50,821 nucleotides of DNA from Kluyvera ascorbata ATCC 33433 (lineage in GTDB: Bacteria > Pseudomonadota > Gammaproteobacteria > Enterobacterales > Enterobacteriaceae). Location of the stretch: the NCBI RefSeq assembly GCF_000735365.1, contig NZ_JMPL01000022.1, positions 1 to 50,821 of the forward strand, given 5' to 3'. The first letter of the stretch is position 1; each line of letters opens with the position of its first letter. Below, in pieces: positions 37,926 through 49,783 of this stretch. The notes below the pieces were generated by a model. The model had not been told where the DNA came from and made no database searches. It saw only the letters and a list, made by a program, of their open reading frames with translations. The position numbers were made by a program, and so were the translations under genes.

Positions 37926-40382
37926 TTACTTCTCGGTGTTCTTCTTCGCGGCGCGCTTAGCTTTGGTCGCTGCGGCGATTTTCTGCGTTTTGGTTGAAGG
38001 CTTTTTGGCCTTCTTCGCTGCCCCTTTCTCGGTAGAAGCCGGTTTAGCTTTCGCCTTACCTTTCTTCTCGCCGCGGAAGGCGCTGTCCGGTTCGAAGTTC
38101 ACGCGCTTGCCAACCTGACGGCGTTTACCACCCGGTTTAGCGCCCGCTTCTTTTTTCGTTCTTTCGCGCTCGGTTTTACCGACGTTGCGCGGGGCACGTT
38201 CGCTGGAAATCAGGGAGAAGTCGATTTTACGCTCGTCCATGTTGACCGCTTCCACGCGAACTTCCACGCGGTCGCCAAGACGGTAGGTCTGGCCGCCGGA
38301 TTCACCAATCAGACGCTGACCAACCTGGTCAAAGCGATAGTAGTCGTTATCCAGCGAGGAGACGTGGACCAGGCCATCGATGAACAGCTCGTCCAGACGT
38401 ACGAAGAAGCCAAAGCCGGTCACGCTCGCAATCACGCCTTTAAAGACGTTACCCACCTGATCCTGCATGAAGTCGCACTTCAGCCAGTCAGCAACATCGC
38501 GAGTCGCTTCATCAGCGCGGCGTTCGGTCATCGAACAGTGCTGGCCCAGTTGCAGCATCTCTTCCATCGAATAATGATAGCCGCCGGTGTCGGTGCTGTT
38601 ACCTTTATGGCCCTGCTCTTTCGCCAACAGATACTTAATGGCGCGGTGCAGCGACAGGTCAGGATAACGACGAATCGGCGAGGTAAAATGCGCATAGGAC
38701 TGCAGCGCCAGGCCAAAGTGACCGCGGTTTTCCGGATCATAGATAGCCTGCTTCATTGAACGCAGCAGCATGGTTTGCAACATTTCGGCGTCAGGACGGT
38801 CAGCCACGGATTCCAGAAGCTCAGCGTAGTCGCGCGGCTCCGGTTTGTTGCCGCCTGGCAGTTCAAGACCGAGTTCAGACAGCACCGAACGGAATGCGGT
38901 AATCGCTTCGGTCGTTGGCTTGTCGTGAATACGGAACAGCGCAGGCTCCTGAGCTTTCTCGACGAAACGCGCCGCCGAAATGTTCGCCATGATCATGCAC
39001 TCTTCGATCAGTTTGTGCGCGTCGTTACGCTGGGTCTGTTCGATACGCTCAATGCGGCGTTCAGCGTTGAAGATGAACTTCGCTTCTTCGCTCTCAAACG
39101 AGATCCCGCCGCGCTCAGCGCGAGCCTGATCCAGCACTTTGTAGAGGTTATGCAGCTCTTCAATGTGTTTCACCAGCGGCGCGTACTGCTCGCGCAGCTC
39201 CTGGTCACCCTGCAGCATATGCCAGACCTTGGTGTAGGTCAGACGCGCGTGGGAGCTCATCACCGCTTCGTAGAATTTGAAGCCGGTTAGGCGGCCCTTC
39301 GACGAAATGGTCATTTCACAGACCATACACAGGCGGTCAACCTGCGGGTTCAACGAGCATAGGCCGTTGGAGAGCACTTCCGGCAGCATCGGAACAACCT
39401 GCGTTGGGAAGTAGACCGAGGTGCCGCGGTTGCGCGCTTCGCCGTCCAGCGGCGTTGGCGGGCGCACGTAGTAGCTCACGTCGGCAATGGCAACCCATAG
39501 GCGCCAGCCGCCGCCGCGTTTTTTCTCGCAGTAGACCGCATCATCGAAGTCACGGGCGTCTTCGCCATCAATGGTGACGAGCGGCAGATCGCGCAGGTCG
39601 ACACGACCCACTTTCGCCTCTTCAGGCACCTGCTCTTTCAGCCCGGCAACCTGCGCTTCAACCGCTGGCGGCCAGACGTATGGAATTTCATGGGTACGCA
39701 GCGCCATCTCAACGGCCATGCCGGTACCCATGTTGTCGCCCAGCACTTCAACGATTTTACCAATCGCTTTGGTGCGGCGGGTTGGGCGCTGGGTCAGTTC
39801 GACCACCACCACAAAGCCCATGCGCGCGCCCATCACCGACTCAGGCGGGATGAGGATATCAAAGCTCAGGCGGCTGTCGTCCGGAACCACAAAGCCCACG
39901 CCAGCATCGGTAAAGTAGCGACCAACGATCTGCGCATTGCGCGGCACCAGTACGCGGACGATACGCGCTTCGCGGCGGCCTTTACGGTCCGCGCCCAGCG
40001 GCTGTGCTAGCACTTCATCGCCGTGCATGCACATTTTCATCTGTTCGCTCGACAGATACAGGTCGTCTTTACGGCCTTCAACACGCAGGAAGCCGAAGCC
40101 ATCGCGGTGACCGATAACCATGCCTTTCAGCAGGTCGAGACGTTCCGGCAGCGCATAGCACTGGCGGCGGGTAAAGACTAATTGCCCATCGCGCTCCATA
40201 GCGCGCAGGCGACGGCGCAGCGCTTCAATCTGCTCTTCGCCTTCAATATTGAGTTCAACGGCCAGTTCTTCACGGTTAGCCGGTTTTTCGCGTTTTGTTA
40301 AGTGTTCGAGGATAAATTCCCGGCTTGGGATAGGATTCGAATATTTCTCTGCTTCGCGTTCCTGGAAAGGATCTTTTGACAT
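37926..40382 (-). CDS. rnr: Ribonuclease R
   Basis: 818 residues. Order: N-terminal helix-turn-helix and cold-shock domains (1-220), the RNB catalytic domain with the acidic cluster [13 protein letters not shown] (about 272-284) and [11 protein letters not shown], an S1 domain (about 640-725), then a Lys/Ala-rich tail (730-818). RNase R is a 3'-5' exonuclease that degrades structured RNA, rRNA fragments and tmRNA-tagged messages. It follows nsrR after 38 bases in the usual order, but its usual partner rlmB is displaced. Confidence 0.97.
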   Translation of the reverse strand: MSKDPFQEREAEKYSNPIPSREFILEHLTKREKPANREELAVELNIEGEEQIEALRRRLRAMERDGQLVFTRRQCYALPERLDLLKGMVIGHRDGFGFLRVEGRKDDLYLSSEQMKMCMHGDEVLAQPLGADRKGRREARIVRVLVPRNAQIVGRYFTDAGVGFVVPDDSRLSFDILIPPESVMGARMGFVVVVELTQRPTRRTKAIGKIVEVLGDNMGTGMAVEMALRTHEIPYVWPPAVEAQVAGLKEQVPEEAKVGRVDLRDLPLVTIDGEDARDFDDAVYCEKKRGGGWRLWVAIADVSYYVRPPTPLDGEARNRGTSVYFPTQVVPMLPEVLSNGLCSLNPQVDRLCMVCEMTISSKGRLTGFKFYEAVMSSHARLTYTKVWHMLQGDQELREQYAPLVKHIEELHNLYKVLDQARAERGGISFESEEAKFIFNAERRIERIEQTQRNDAHKLIEECMIMANISAARFVEKAQEPALFRIHDKPTTEAITAFRSVLSELGLELPGGNKPEPRDYAELLESVADRPDAEMLQTMLLRSMKQAIYDPENRGHFGLALQSYAHFTSPIRRYPDLSLHRAIKYLLAKEQGHKGNSTDTGGYHYSMEEMLQLGQHCSMTERRADEATRDVADWLKCDFMQDQVGNVFKGVIASVTGFGFFVRLDELFIDGLVHVSSLDNDYYRFDQVGQRLIGESGGQTYRLGDRVEVRVEAVNMDERKIDFSLISSERAPRNVGKTERERTKKEAGAKPGGKRRQVGKRVNFEPDSAFRGEKKGKAKAKPASTEKGAAKKAKKPSTKTQKIAAATKAKRAAKKNTEK

Positions 40383-40420
40383 GTCGGTTCCTCCGTCATC
40401 ATCGCTGCTGGCGGGAGTCG

Positions 40421-40846
40421 TTACTCCACCAGCAATAATTTATATAGTGGTTGATTCTTTTCAACCAAATCAGCCAGTGTGTAGTTATCCAACTCCTTGA
40501 GAAAACATTGCACGGCTTGAGCAAGCGCCTGTTTCAAACGACAGGCAGGCGTAATATGGCAAAATTCGCTGCTGCAGTTCACCAGCGATAACGGTTCGAG
40601 TTCACGCACCACGTCTCCGACGCGGATGTCCTTAGCTGGTTTACCCAGGCGGATCCCGCCGTTTTTTCCCCGCACGGCCATCACGTATCCGGCGCGGCTG
40701 AGCTGGTTGATAATTTTAACCATATGGTTACGCGACACGCCGTAGACCTCGGTTACCTCCGAGATACTGGTCATGTTGCCTTCCGGCAGCGACGCCATAT
40801 AGATCAGCGCACGTAGTCCATAATCGGTAAAACTTGTTAACTGCAC
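40421..40846 (-). CDS. nsrR: NO-sensing Rrf2-family repressor NsrR
   Basis: 141 residues, the E. coli length. The winged helix ([23 protein letters not shown]) precedes the cluster-binding loop with C91, C96 and C102 ([15 protein letters not shown]), which holds a [2Fe-2S] cluster. Nitrosylation of the cluster abolishes DNA binding and derepresses hmp, ytfE, hcp and others. A strong NsrR site precedes ytfE in this window. No 11-1-11 site is seen before nsrR itself, so autoregulation is not indicated. Confidence 0.97.
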   Translation of the reverse strand: MQLTSFTDYGLRALIYMASLPEGNMTSISEVTEVYGVSRNHMVKIINQLSRAGYVMAVRGKNGGIRLGKPAKDIRVGDVVRELEPLSLVNCSSEFCHITPACRLKQALAQAVQCFLKELDNYTLADLVEKNQPLYKLLLVE

Positions 40847-40982
40847 ATCAACCTCAGGAAAAAGGGGAAAAACAGGGTGAGCCTGTTGATATTAATTATA
40901 TTGATGATAAACCAGCCAGCGACTGCGCCGCTAATTTATTTCAGTTCGGGAAGGAAAAAGCGAGGATTTAACGCACGATTAA

Positions 40983-41057
40983 GCCGGATGGTGACGCTTT
41001 GCGTCTTATCCGGCCTACAGAGTGAGTAGGCCTGATAAGCGCAGCGCCTGATGGCGC
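40983..41057. repeat. BIME of two inverted REP units (class 1)
   Basis: First unit GCCGGATGGTGACGC to CCGGCCTAC (40983-41018); second unit, inverted, GTAGGCCTGATAAGCG to CTGATGGCGCT (41026-41057). It lies between the stop of purA and the start of nsrR, within 20 bases of the purA end, and probably protects the purA 3' end. Confidence 0.9.
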
Positions 41058-41074
41058 TGCACGACGAACCAGAA

Positions 41075-42376
<1,302 letters not shown>

Positions 42377-42475
42377 TCAAAATCACCGATTGCTTAAAAA
42401 TGGATTCTACCATCGCTTTTTCAGATATACAGCACTTTTTACCCACAAAATCGTGCTTCTGAGTCTGTTTTTTAA

Positions 42476-42673
42476 TCAGCCAATCGTTTTCGTCAACATG
42501 TAGTAGATTACGACTCCTGCGACCACAAGACCGCCACCAAATCGACGTAACATCGTATCGGGTAATTGAGTCATCGTAGCAATCATCTTGCGCCAGGCTT
42601 TCGGATAAAGCATCGGCCCCAGGCCTTCAAACACTAAAACCAGCGCAAGCGCCAGCCAGATGGTGGAATTCAT
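42476..42673 (-). CDS. yjeT: YjeT, DUF2065 small inner-membrane protein
   Basis: 65 residues with two hydrophobic segments (about 3-22 and 45-61) joined by a basic loop PKAWRKMIATMTQLPDTMLRRF. The small DUF2065 family has no firmly established function; its gene is conserved between hflC and purA. The first residues MNSTIWLALALVLVFEG match E. coli. It follows the hflC terminator and precedes purA on the same strand. Confidence 0.93.
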   Translation of the reverse strand: MNSTIWLALALVLVFEGLGPMLYPKAWRKMIATMTQLPDTMLRRFGGGLVVAGVVIYYMLTKTIG

Positions 42674-42686
42674 TCATCGTCCTTAT

Positions 42687-42726
42687 AAAAAGAAAACCAC
42701 CGGCTCCCTGAGGAGGCGGTGGTTTT
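42687..42726 (-). terminator. Rho-independent terminator of hflC
   Basis: On the minus strand AAAACCACCG pairs perfectly with CGGTGGTTTT over 10 bp and is followed by CTTTTT. It lies between the hflC stop (42745) and the yjeT start, so it separates yjeT-purA from the hfl genes. Confidence 0.85.
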
Positions 42727-42744
42727 ATTCAGGCTTTCGCGCGA

Positions 42745-43749
42745 TTAACGTGTCGTGGTACCCGGGTTTTTCATGTAGCGGAAGAAGTCGCTATCCGGGC
42801 TCAGTACCATCACGTCCTGGTTGCTATCGAAGCTTGCTTCGTACGCACGCAGGCTACGGATGAAGGCATAGAAGTCTGGATCCTGGCTGAAGGCATCGGC
42901 AAACAGCTTAGCAGCTTCTGCATCACCTTCACCGCGCATGATACGGCCCTGACGTTCAGCTTCTGCCAGCGTCTTCGTCACTTCATAGTCAGCGGTAGCG
43001 CGCAGTTTTTCTGCCTCTTCCTGACCCTGCGAACGGTGACGACGAGCAACGGCTTCACGCTCGGCACGCATACGGTTGTAGATAGCTTCGGAAACCTCAG
43101 CAGGCAGGTTGATCTGCTTAATGCGCACATCGACAACTTCAATCCCTAACGCCGCCATACTGTTCGGGTTAATGGTTGGCCCTTTGATGTTTGCTTGCTG
43201 CTCTACGCGCTCTGCGGCTTCGGCAATCGCGTTATCCGCGGCTGGCGTAGCGACTTCGTCTTCAGCACCGGAAGAACCGGAGTTCAGGGCGTCGCGAACT
43301 TCCAGCGTCAGACGACCACGGGAGTCGGTAACGATGTCTTTCACGTCCAGACGACCAATCTCAGAACGCAGACGGTCAGAGAACTTACGTTTCAGCAGTA
43401 CTTCGGCCTGAGAGACGTCACCGCCGCCGGTCGCCAGGAAGTAACGGCTAAAGTCGCTGATGCGCCACTTGATGTAAGAGTCGACGATCAGGTCTTTTTT
43501 CTCTTTGGTCACGAAACGGTCGGCCTGGTTATCCATGGTCTGGATACGGGCATCGAGCATTTTCACCGACTGAATGAACGGCACCTTGAAGTGCAGGCCC
43601 GGCTCATAAATCAGCGGCTTCTTATCAGCGTCACGCACGACGCTGCTGAACTGGAACTTGATCCCACGCTCGCCTTCTTTAACCACGAAGATAGAGGTGT
43701 AAAGCACTACCAGCACGATGATGATAATCGCAATAACTGACTTACGCAT
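42745..43749 (-). CDS. hflC: HflC, SPFH-family regulator of FtsH
   Basis: 334 residues. One N-terminal membrane anchor (about 5-21, IAIIIIVLVVLYTSIFV) with the rest periplasmic: an SPFH/band-7 domain, then a long Ala/Glu/Arg-rich coiled coil (about 215-275). HflC and HflK form a ring of alternating subunits that encloses the FtsH protease and controls its access to membrane proteins. It starts two bases after hflK. Confidence 0.97.
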   Translation of the reverse strand: MRKSVIAIIIIVLVVLYTSIFVVKEGERGIKFQFSSVVRDADKKPLIYEPGLHFKVPFIQSVKMLDARIQTMDNQADRFVTKEKKDLIVDSYIKWRISDFSRYFLATGGGDVSQAEVLLKRKFSDRLRSEIGRLDVKDIVTDSRGRLTLEVRDALNSGSSGAEDEVATPAADNAIAEAAERVEQQANIKGPTINPNSMAALGIEVVDVRIKQINLPAEVSEAIYNRMRAEREAVARRHRSQGQEEAEKLRATADYEVTKTLAEAERQGRIMRGEGDAEAAKLFADAFSQDPDFYAFIRSLRAYEASFDSNQDVMVLSPDSDFFRYMKNPGTTTR

Positions 43750-43751
43750 CG

Positions 43752-45014
43752 TTATTCCCCCTGACGCTGGTAGTCGTTACGCTGCGCGTTAGCGCGGCGT
43801 TGGTCCATGATATTGCCCTGACTGGCAGACGACGTGTTGCTTGCGCTGCTGCTGGAAGAGGACGCAGGCGGCAGGCGCAACAGGTTGTTCGCACCACTGC
43901 TATCGCTCTTTGCTGCCGGGGCGTTACCGCCTTTCAGCATTTGATCCAGCGGCAGTACCATCAGGTTGCCATTCTTGTTGTCGCTAACCAGCACTTTGCG
44001 GGTATGGCTCAGTACTTTTTCCATGGTCTCGATATAGAGACGCTCGCGGGTAATCTGCGGTGCGGCTTTATATTCCGGCAGGATTTTCGCAAAGCGAGCC
44101 ACTTCACCCTGAGCTTCCAGGACGGTCTGAGTCTTATACGCACGCGCTTCTTCCAGAATACGCTGCGCCTGACCGTTCGCACGTGGCTGCACTTCGTTGG
44201 TGTACGCTTCCGCTTCACGGATGTACTGCTGCTCGTTCTCACGTGCGGCAATCGCATCATCAAACGCGGCTTTTACCTCTTCCGGCGGACGAGCGGCCTG
44301 GAAGTTGACGTCCAGCAGGGTGATACCCATGTTGTATGGACGAATGGTCTCTTCCAGCTCGCGCTGGGTATCGCTACGAATAACGGTACGACCTTCGGTC
44401 AAAATACGGTCCATGGTGTATTTACCGATAACCCCACGCAGGGCGCTGTCGGTGGCCTGACGCAGGCTGTCGTCAGCGCTGGTGACGCTGAACAGGTATT
44501 TCTGCGGGTCAGTCACGCGGTACTGCACGTTCATTTCTACGCGCACCACGTTCTCGTCGGAGGTCAGCATCACGCCAGACGCGGCCAGTTCGCGCACGGC
44601 TTCAACGTTCACCGGAGTGACTTCGTCAACGAAGGTCGGCTTCCAGTTCAGACCCGGCTCAACCAGGTGGCTGAACTTACCAAAGCGCGTGACTACGCCG
44701 CGCTCGGCTTCTTTAATGGTATAGAACCCGCTAGCCGCCCAGATAACCACAACGGCTGCGGCAGCGATACCGACAATGCGTCCGCCCATAGGGCTACGCG
44801 GCCCTTGGGTTGAACTACCGTTGCCGGAGCCCCCTTTACCGCCCCCAAATCCACCGAGCTTTTTGCTCAGCTTACGGAAGATATCATCCAAATCCGGCGG
44901 CCCCTGATCGCGACCGCCTTTATTTCCATTCCCCCCGGAGTTGCCGCCTTGATTATTGCTGCTTCCCCACGGGTCGCGGTCTTGTCCGTTATTACCGGGC
45001 TGATTCCACGCCAT
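43752..45014 (-). CDS. hflK: HflK, SPFH-family regulator of FtsH
   Basis: 420 residues: a Gly/Asn-rich cytoplasmic N-terminus (about 1-80, with GNNGQDRDPWGSSNN and GGNSGGNGNKGG), one membrane segment (about 79-98), the SPFH domain (about 100-270) and a coiled coil, then a Ser-rich tail. It pairs with HflC around FtsH in the inner membrane. The low-complexity N-terminus is a family trait. The gene lies 155 bases from hflX. Confidence 0.97.
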   Translation of the reverse strand: MAWNQPGNNGQDRDPWGSSNNQGGNSGGNGNKGGRDQGPPDLDDIFRKLSKKLGGFGGGKGGSGNGSSTQGPRSPMGGRIVGIAAAAVVVIWAASGFYTIKEAERGVVTRFGKFSHLVEPGLNWKPTFVDEVTPVNVEAVRELAASGVMLTSDENVVRVEMNVQYRVTDPQKYLFSVTSADDSLRQATDSALRGVIGKYTMDRILTEGRTVIRSDTQRELEETIRPYNMGITLLDVNFQAARPPEEVKAAFDDAIAARENEQQYIREAEAYTNEVQPRANGQAQRILEEARAYKTQTVLEAQGEVARFAKILPEYKAAPQITRERLYIETMEKVLSHTRKVLVSDNKNGNLMVLPLDQMLKGGNAPAAKSDSSGANNLLRLPPASSSSSSASNTSSASQGNIMDQRRANAQRNDYQRQGE

Positions 45015-45169
45015 GTTTATGCTCCATATTTGTTATGCGGTGATATACCTTTTCCCAGTCCAGATTTTTTCGCGGTTAACCGTCCTACCCTTCCTGGTGG
45101 CGACGGTCGCGTTGAGGCAATCTGAACCGCTGGGTGCCCAAAGGGCTAATGTTCAGGCAAGCTGCACGG

Positions 45170-46450
45170 TCAGACGACGTAGTCTGCCAGTGTCGGTTCT
45201 TGTTTACAGAGGCGACGCCAGTCGACAATCGGCATACGAACCTGCAAATTGACGCAGCCGTCCTCCTCCATCCACTCTTTTTCAATTGCCTGAAGCTGAT
45301 AAAAGCGGCTACGCAAACGCCCCGCCTGCGGAGGTAAACGCAGCGTGTGCTGCGCGACTTCGCCGGCTAAGCGTTCGGTTAACGCCTGAAAAAGGAGTGG
45401 TATGCCTACCCCGGTTTGTGCAGACAGCCACACCCGGATAGGTTTGTTTTCTTCATCACGGTCGATACGCGGTTCGAAATCATCCAGCATATCGATTTTG
45501 TTCATCACCAGCAGGGTTGGAATCTCGTGCGCGTCGATCTCTTCGAGAACCGTGTTCACCGCGTCGATGTTTTCCTGTACCCGAACGTCCGCTGCATCAA
45601 TCACGTGAAGCAACAGCGTCGCTTCGCGGGTTTCCTGCAAGGTGGCTTTAAAGGCCGCCACCAGATCGTGCGGCAGGTGACGAATAAAGCCTACGGTATC
45701 CGCCAGCACCGTTTCGCCCACGTCAGCCACGTCAATACGGCGCAGCGTCGGGTCAAGGGTCGCAAACAGCTGGTCGGCGGCGTAAACCTCCGCCTGCGTA
45801 ATATGGTTAAACAGCGTCGATTTGCCGGCGTTGGTGTAACCCACCAGCGAAACCGTTGGCACATCGGCCTTCACGCGGGCACGACGCCCCTGCTCACGCT
45901 GTTTCTCCACGCGCTCAATGCGCGAGAGGATCTGCATAATACGGTTACGCAGTAAACGACGGTCGGTTTCGAGCTGGGTTTCACCCGGGCCGCGTAAACC
46001 AATACCGCCTTTTTGTCTTTCAAGGTGCGTCCAGCCGCGCACCAGTCGCGTGGCCAGATGGCGCAGCTGCGCCAGCTCAACCTGCAGCTTACCTTCATGG
46101 GTACGCGCACGTTGGGCGAAAATATCTAAGATCAGACCGGTACGGTCGATAACCCGGCATTGACACAGGGCTTCAAGGTTTCGCTCCTGCGCTGGGCTAA
46201 GTGCATGATCGAACAGCACAACGGAAGCACCTGTCGCTTTGACGGCTTCCGCAATCTCGACAGCCTTACCTTCACCAACAAAATATTTTGGGTGCGGCGC
46301 TTTACGGCTACCGGTAATCACCTGCATTGCTTCGACACCGGCGGAAGAGACCAGAGATTCAAACTCCTGGAGGTCTTCCATATCTTTGTCTTGCGTAAAA
46401 TAGATGTGTACCAGCACCGCCTGCTCACCGGCGTCATAACGGTCAAACAA
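45170..46450 (-). CDS. hflX: HflX, ribosome-associated GTPase
   Basis: 426 residues. The N-terminal HflX domain (about 1-190, with [15 protein letters not shown]) is followed by a G domain with GYTNAGKST (P-loop), [10 protein letters not shown] (G3) and NKID (G4), then a C-terminal domain. HflX binds 50S and 70S ribosomes and splits stalled 70S, for example after heat shock. It follows hfq after 75 bases in the usual superoperon; that gap contains a hairpin. Confidence 0.97.
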   Translation of the reverse strand: MFDRYDAGEQAVLVHIYFTQDKDMEDLQEFESLVSSAGVEAMQVITGSRKAPHPKYFVGEGKAVEIAEAVKATGASVVLFDHALSPAQERNLEALCQCRVIDRTGLILDIFAQRARTHEGKLQVELAQLRHLATRLVRGWTHLERQKGGIGLRGPGETQLETDRRLLRNRIMQILSRIERVEKQREQGRRARVKADVPTVSLVGYTNAGKSTLFNHITQAEVYAADQLFATLDPTLRRIDVADVGETVLADTVGFIRHLPHDLVAAFKATLQETREATLLLHVIDAADVRVQENIDAVNTVLEEIDAHEIPTLLVMNKIDMLDDFEPRIDRDEENKPIRVWLSAQTGVGIPLLFQALTERLAGEVAQHTLRLPPQAGRLRSRFYQLQAIEKEWMEEDGCVNLQVRMPIVDWRRLCKQEPTLADYVV

Positions 46451-46475
46451 GCGTTATATCTCCTGAAATACCAGC

Positions 46476-46501
46476 GGGGAACCTGGATAATCCGGCTCCC
46501 C
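46476..46501 (-). other. Hairpin in the hfq-hflX gap
   Basis: On the minus strand GGGGAGCCGGAT can pair with ATCCAGGTTCCCC with one bulge, 25 bases after the hfq stop. No T-run follows, so it is more likely an RNA-processing or stability element than a terminator. Confidence 0.45.
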
Positions 46502-46525
46502 GACATGGATAAACAGCCATCAACC

Positions 46526-46843
<318 letters not shown>

Positions 46844-46965
46844 TTATATGCTTATTTGTACTTATACACTTCGTCTTTCAAGCCGCGTTGCGGCAACTTG
46901 AGCGATGTTGCGTATGAACCTTACGATTCTGAAAATTGCGCACGATACGACTCAATTTTACACAT

Positions 46966-47916
46966 TCAGTCTACACTAGCACCCACTACCTGTAATAATT
47001 GGCTAAACGCCTGCTCCGGCTGCTCACTATCTAACCAGTGAACCCCTTCCCAACCGCGTAACCACGTCACCTGGCGCTTCGCTAGCTGTCTCGTGGCACA
47101 AACTCCTCTATAAACCATTTCATCATATGAAATCTCGCCTTCAAGGTATGACCACATCTGGCGGTATCCCACACAACGAATGGAAGGCATATCCGTATGC
47201 AAATCTCCACGGGCAAATAGCGCCCGCACTTCTGCTTCAAAACCTGAAGCTAACATCTGATGAAAACGCTGCTCAATGCGCTGATGGAGCAGTTCACGGC
47301 TCGCCGGGGCGATGGCGAACTGATGCACCTTGTAGGGCAGAGCGTCTCCTGACGTTTGTGTCAGCTCCGTTAAAGTTTTACCCGAAATGAAAAAAACTTC
47401 CAGTGCTCGGGAAAGTCTTTGCGGATCATTCGGATGAATACGCTCGGCCGCGACGGGGTCAATTTCCCGCAGCTGCTGATGCAGCGCCATCCATCCTTGC
47501 TCTGCCGCCTGCTGCTCAATCCGCGCCCGAACGTCCAGGTCGGCTGAGGGCAACGGTGATAAACCTTCAAGCAACGCCTTGAAATACAACATCGTCCCAC
47601 CGACCAGCAGCGGAATTTTCCCTGCGGCGGTGATTTCCGCCATCTGCGCAAGCGCATCGCGGCGGAAGTCCGCCGCAGAGTATGCCTGCGACGGATCGAG
47701 AATATCTAACAGTCGATGCGGCGCGGCTTCTAGCTCTTCCGCACTCGGCTTAGCGGTGCCGATATCCATTCCCCGATAAATGAGGGCTGAATCAACACTA
47801 ATCAACTCTACTGGCAAAACTTTACGTAATTCAATCGCCAGCGCCGTCTTGCCCGAAGCGGTTGGCCCCATCAAAAAAATTGCCTTAGGCAGGCTCGCCT
47901 CGGTTACTTCACTCAT
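46966..47916 (-). CDS. miaA: tRNA dimethylallyltransferase MiaA
   Basis: 316 residues. The ATP-binding P-loop is [10 protein letters not shown] (residues 17-26), followed by [16 protein letters not shown] and [12 protein letters not shown]-type segments, then [10 protein letters not shown] near the end. It adds a dimethylallyl group to A37 of tRNAs that read UNN codons. The start overlaps the mutL stop by eight bases, so the genes are translationally coupled. Confidence 0.97.
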   Translation of the reverse strand: MSEVTEASLPKAIFLMGPTASGKTALAIELRKVLPVELISVDSALIYRGMDIGTAKPSAEELEAAPHRLLDILDPSQAYSAADFRRDALAQMAEITAAGKIPLLVGGTMLYFKALLEGLSPLPSADLDVRARIEQQAAEQGWMALHQQLREIDPVAAERIHPNDPQRLSRALEVFFISGKTLTELTQTSGDALPYKVHQFAIAPASRELLHQRIEQRFHQMLASGFEAEVRALFARGDLHTDMPSIRCVGYRQMWSYLEGEISYDEMVYRGVCATRQLAKRQVTWLRGWEGVHWLDSEQPEQAFSQLLQVVGASVD

Positions 47917-49774
47917 GTCTCAGGGCGTTCATCGCAGAATCTAAATCAACGGGTTGTAACAGACCACCCGGCGGAGCTTTGACCAGCTGTGGGCAAAGAC
48001 GTTCAACGTCTGCCAGCATGGAAATTGCCTGCGCCATGTTCCACTGCGCGTGATCGCTTGCCAGATTTCGGGCCAGCCACTGCGCAACGTTCCCGGCGTC
48101 AACGATACTTTGCTCCACCAGGTAGCCTATCAGTTCAGGAATCAAGATTTGTAAATTTTGTTGTCGTAAGGGTAAAGGCACGGCGCGAATCGTAGCGTGC
48201 TGCCCTTCGAGCAGTATTTCAATGCCGAGCAGATTCAGCGCTTCCTGCGCGCGTTCCAGCGTCTGACGCTCGCCGTCGGTCACTTTAAGACGCAGCGGAA
48301 TCAACAGCGGCTGCGCGCAGATGGTCGCTTCGCCCGGCGTCAGCTGCGCCTGGCGTAACCAGCGTTCCGCCACCGGCAGCGCCAGCAGGCTTAATTGGCC
48401 GCCGCGCTCCAGCAACGCGCAGGTATCAGCGACAATCGCCAGCACGCGACCAAAGCTCTGGTTATGCCCGGCAAGATTATCCGCCACTGGCGCTTTCACC
48501 GGTTCCGGCGTTTTTTCCGGCGTATTCAGCAATTGGCGATAAAGCGCCCCCTGCTGCTTCTGATATCCCGGCTGGGCGTTCGGCCAGCTGCCGTTGGCAC
48601 CACCACTGCTCCGACTGGCGCTACCGCCGCCGGTTGGCGTTTGATAGCGCGGCATATCAGGTTCGCGCGCCACCGCTGGTTCAGCAAACTGGTTGCGCCC
48701 GGCGGCAATACGGTTTTCCGGCAAGGATCGCGGCGCGGGCTCATCATCTTCCGCCAGCGGCAGAGGCGTATCGAGCTGCTGTTGCAGCACGCTAAGCACC
48801 CCTTGATAGATAAAATCATGCACCAGGCGCGACTGATGGAAACGCACCTCGTGCTTCGCCGGATGCACGTTCACATCTACCTGATGCGGGTCTATCTCAA
48901 GATAAAGAACAAACGCGGGCTGTTGATCGGCACCGAGTTTATCTTCACACGCCTGACGAATCGCATGGTTGATGAGCCTATCGCGCATCATGCGGCCGTT
49001 CACGTAGCAGTACTGAATTTCAGCCAGCGCAGGCGTGGTGTGTTTCGGGTCTGCCACCCAGCCGTGCAGCGCCAGGTCGCCATGCTGCCACTCAATGGCC
49101 AGCGCGTGTTCAAGGAAAGGCACACCGCAAATCGCTCCCAGCCGACGCTCTTTCGGTGCGCCTTCGGCGACCGCGCGATACTGGCGAACCGCTTTGCCGT
49201 TATGGGTCAGGTTAATGCTCACATCGAAGCGCGCCAGCGCAATGCGGCGGATAATCTCATCGATATGGTTGAATTCGGTTTTCTCGGTGCGCATAAATTT
49301 GCGACGCGCCGGGGTGTTGTAGAACAGGTCCAGCACTTCCAGCGTCGTCCCTACCGGGTGCGCCGCAGGTTTCACCGTGACGTCCTGATTACGGCCTTCC
49401 GCGTAGGCCTGCCACGCTTCTTGCTGCTCTGCGGTACGAGAGGTGATAGTCAGACGCGAGACCGAGCTGATGCTCGCCAGCGCTTCGCCGCGAAAACCTA
49501 AGCTGATAATCGCCTCAAGGTCGTCAAGCGTGGCGATTTTACTGGTGGCGTGACGCGCCAGCGATAGCGCTAGTTCGTCTTTTTTGATGCCGCAGCCGTT
49601 ATCACGAATGCGGATAAGCTTGGCGCCGCCGCGTTCAATATCAATATCGATGCGGGTTGCCCCCGCATCGAGACTGTTCTCCACCAGCTCTTTCACTACC
49701 GATGCAGGCCGCTCAACCACTTCACCCGCGGCAATCTGGTTCGCAAGCTGCGGCGGTAAAACCTGTATCGGCAT
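47909..49774 (-). CDS. mutL: DNA mismatch repair protein MutL
   Basis: 621 residues. The N-terminal GHKL ATPase (1-330) has [12 protein letters not shown] (catalytic Glu), DNGCGI, RHATSKI and [11 protein letters not shown] variable, Pro/Gly/Ser-rich linker (about 350-430) precedes a C-terminal dimerisation domain. It lacks the DQHAXXEXXXXE endonuclease motif, as expected for a species using MutH. It links MutS mismatch recognition to MutH and UvrD. It lies nine bases after amiB. Confidence 0.98.
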   Translation of the reverse strand: MPIQVLPPQLANQIAAGEVVERPASVVKELVENSLDAGATRIDIDIERGGAKLIRIRDNGCGIKKDELALSLARHATSKIATLDDLEAIISLGFRGEALASISSVSRLTITSRTAEQQEAWQAYAEGRNQDVTVKPAAHPVGTTLEVLDLFYNTPARRKFMRTEKTEFNHIDEIIRRIALARFDVSINLTHNGKAVRQYRAVAEGAPKERRLGAICGVPFLEHALAIEWQHGDLALHGWVADPKHTTPALAEIQYCYVNGRMMRDRLINHAIRQACEDKLGADQQPAFVLYLEIDPHQVDVNVHPAKHEVRFHQSRLVHDFIYQGVLSVLQQQLDTPLPLAEDDEPAPRSLPENRIAAGRNQFAEPAVAREPDMPRYQTPTGGGSASRSSGGANGSWPNAQPGYQKQQGALYRQLLNTPEKTPEPVKAPVADNLAGHNQSFGRVLAIVADTCALLERGGQLSLLALPVAERWLRQAQLTPGEATICAQPLLIPLRLKVTDGERQTLERAQEALNLLGIEILLEGQHATIRAVPLPLRQQNLQILIPELIGYLVEQSIVDAGNVAQWLARNLASDHAQWNMAQAISMLADVERLCPQLVKAPPGGLLQPVDLDSAMNALRHE

Positions 49775-49783
49775 GAAAACTCC

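Noticed and set aside
43800-44813. Long plus-strand frame opposite hflK
   Set aside because: Mirror of hflK; no independent support.
48395-49501. Long plus-strand frame opposite mutL
   Set aside because: Mirror of mutL; low-complexity basic protein without any family pattern.
47909-49774. MutL endonuclease activity
   Set aside because: The DQHAXXEXXXXE motif is absent, as expected for MutL of MutH-containing enteric bacteria.
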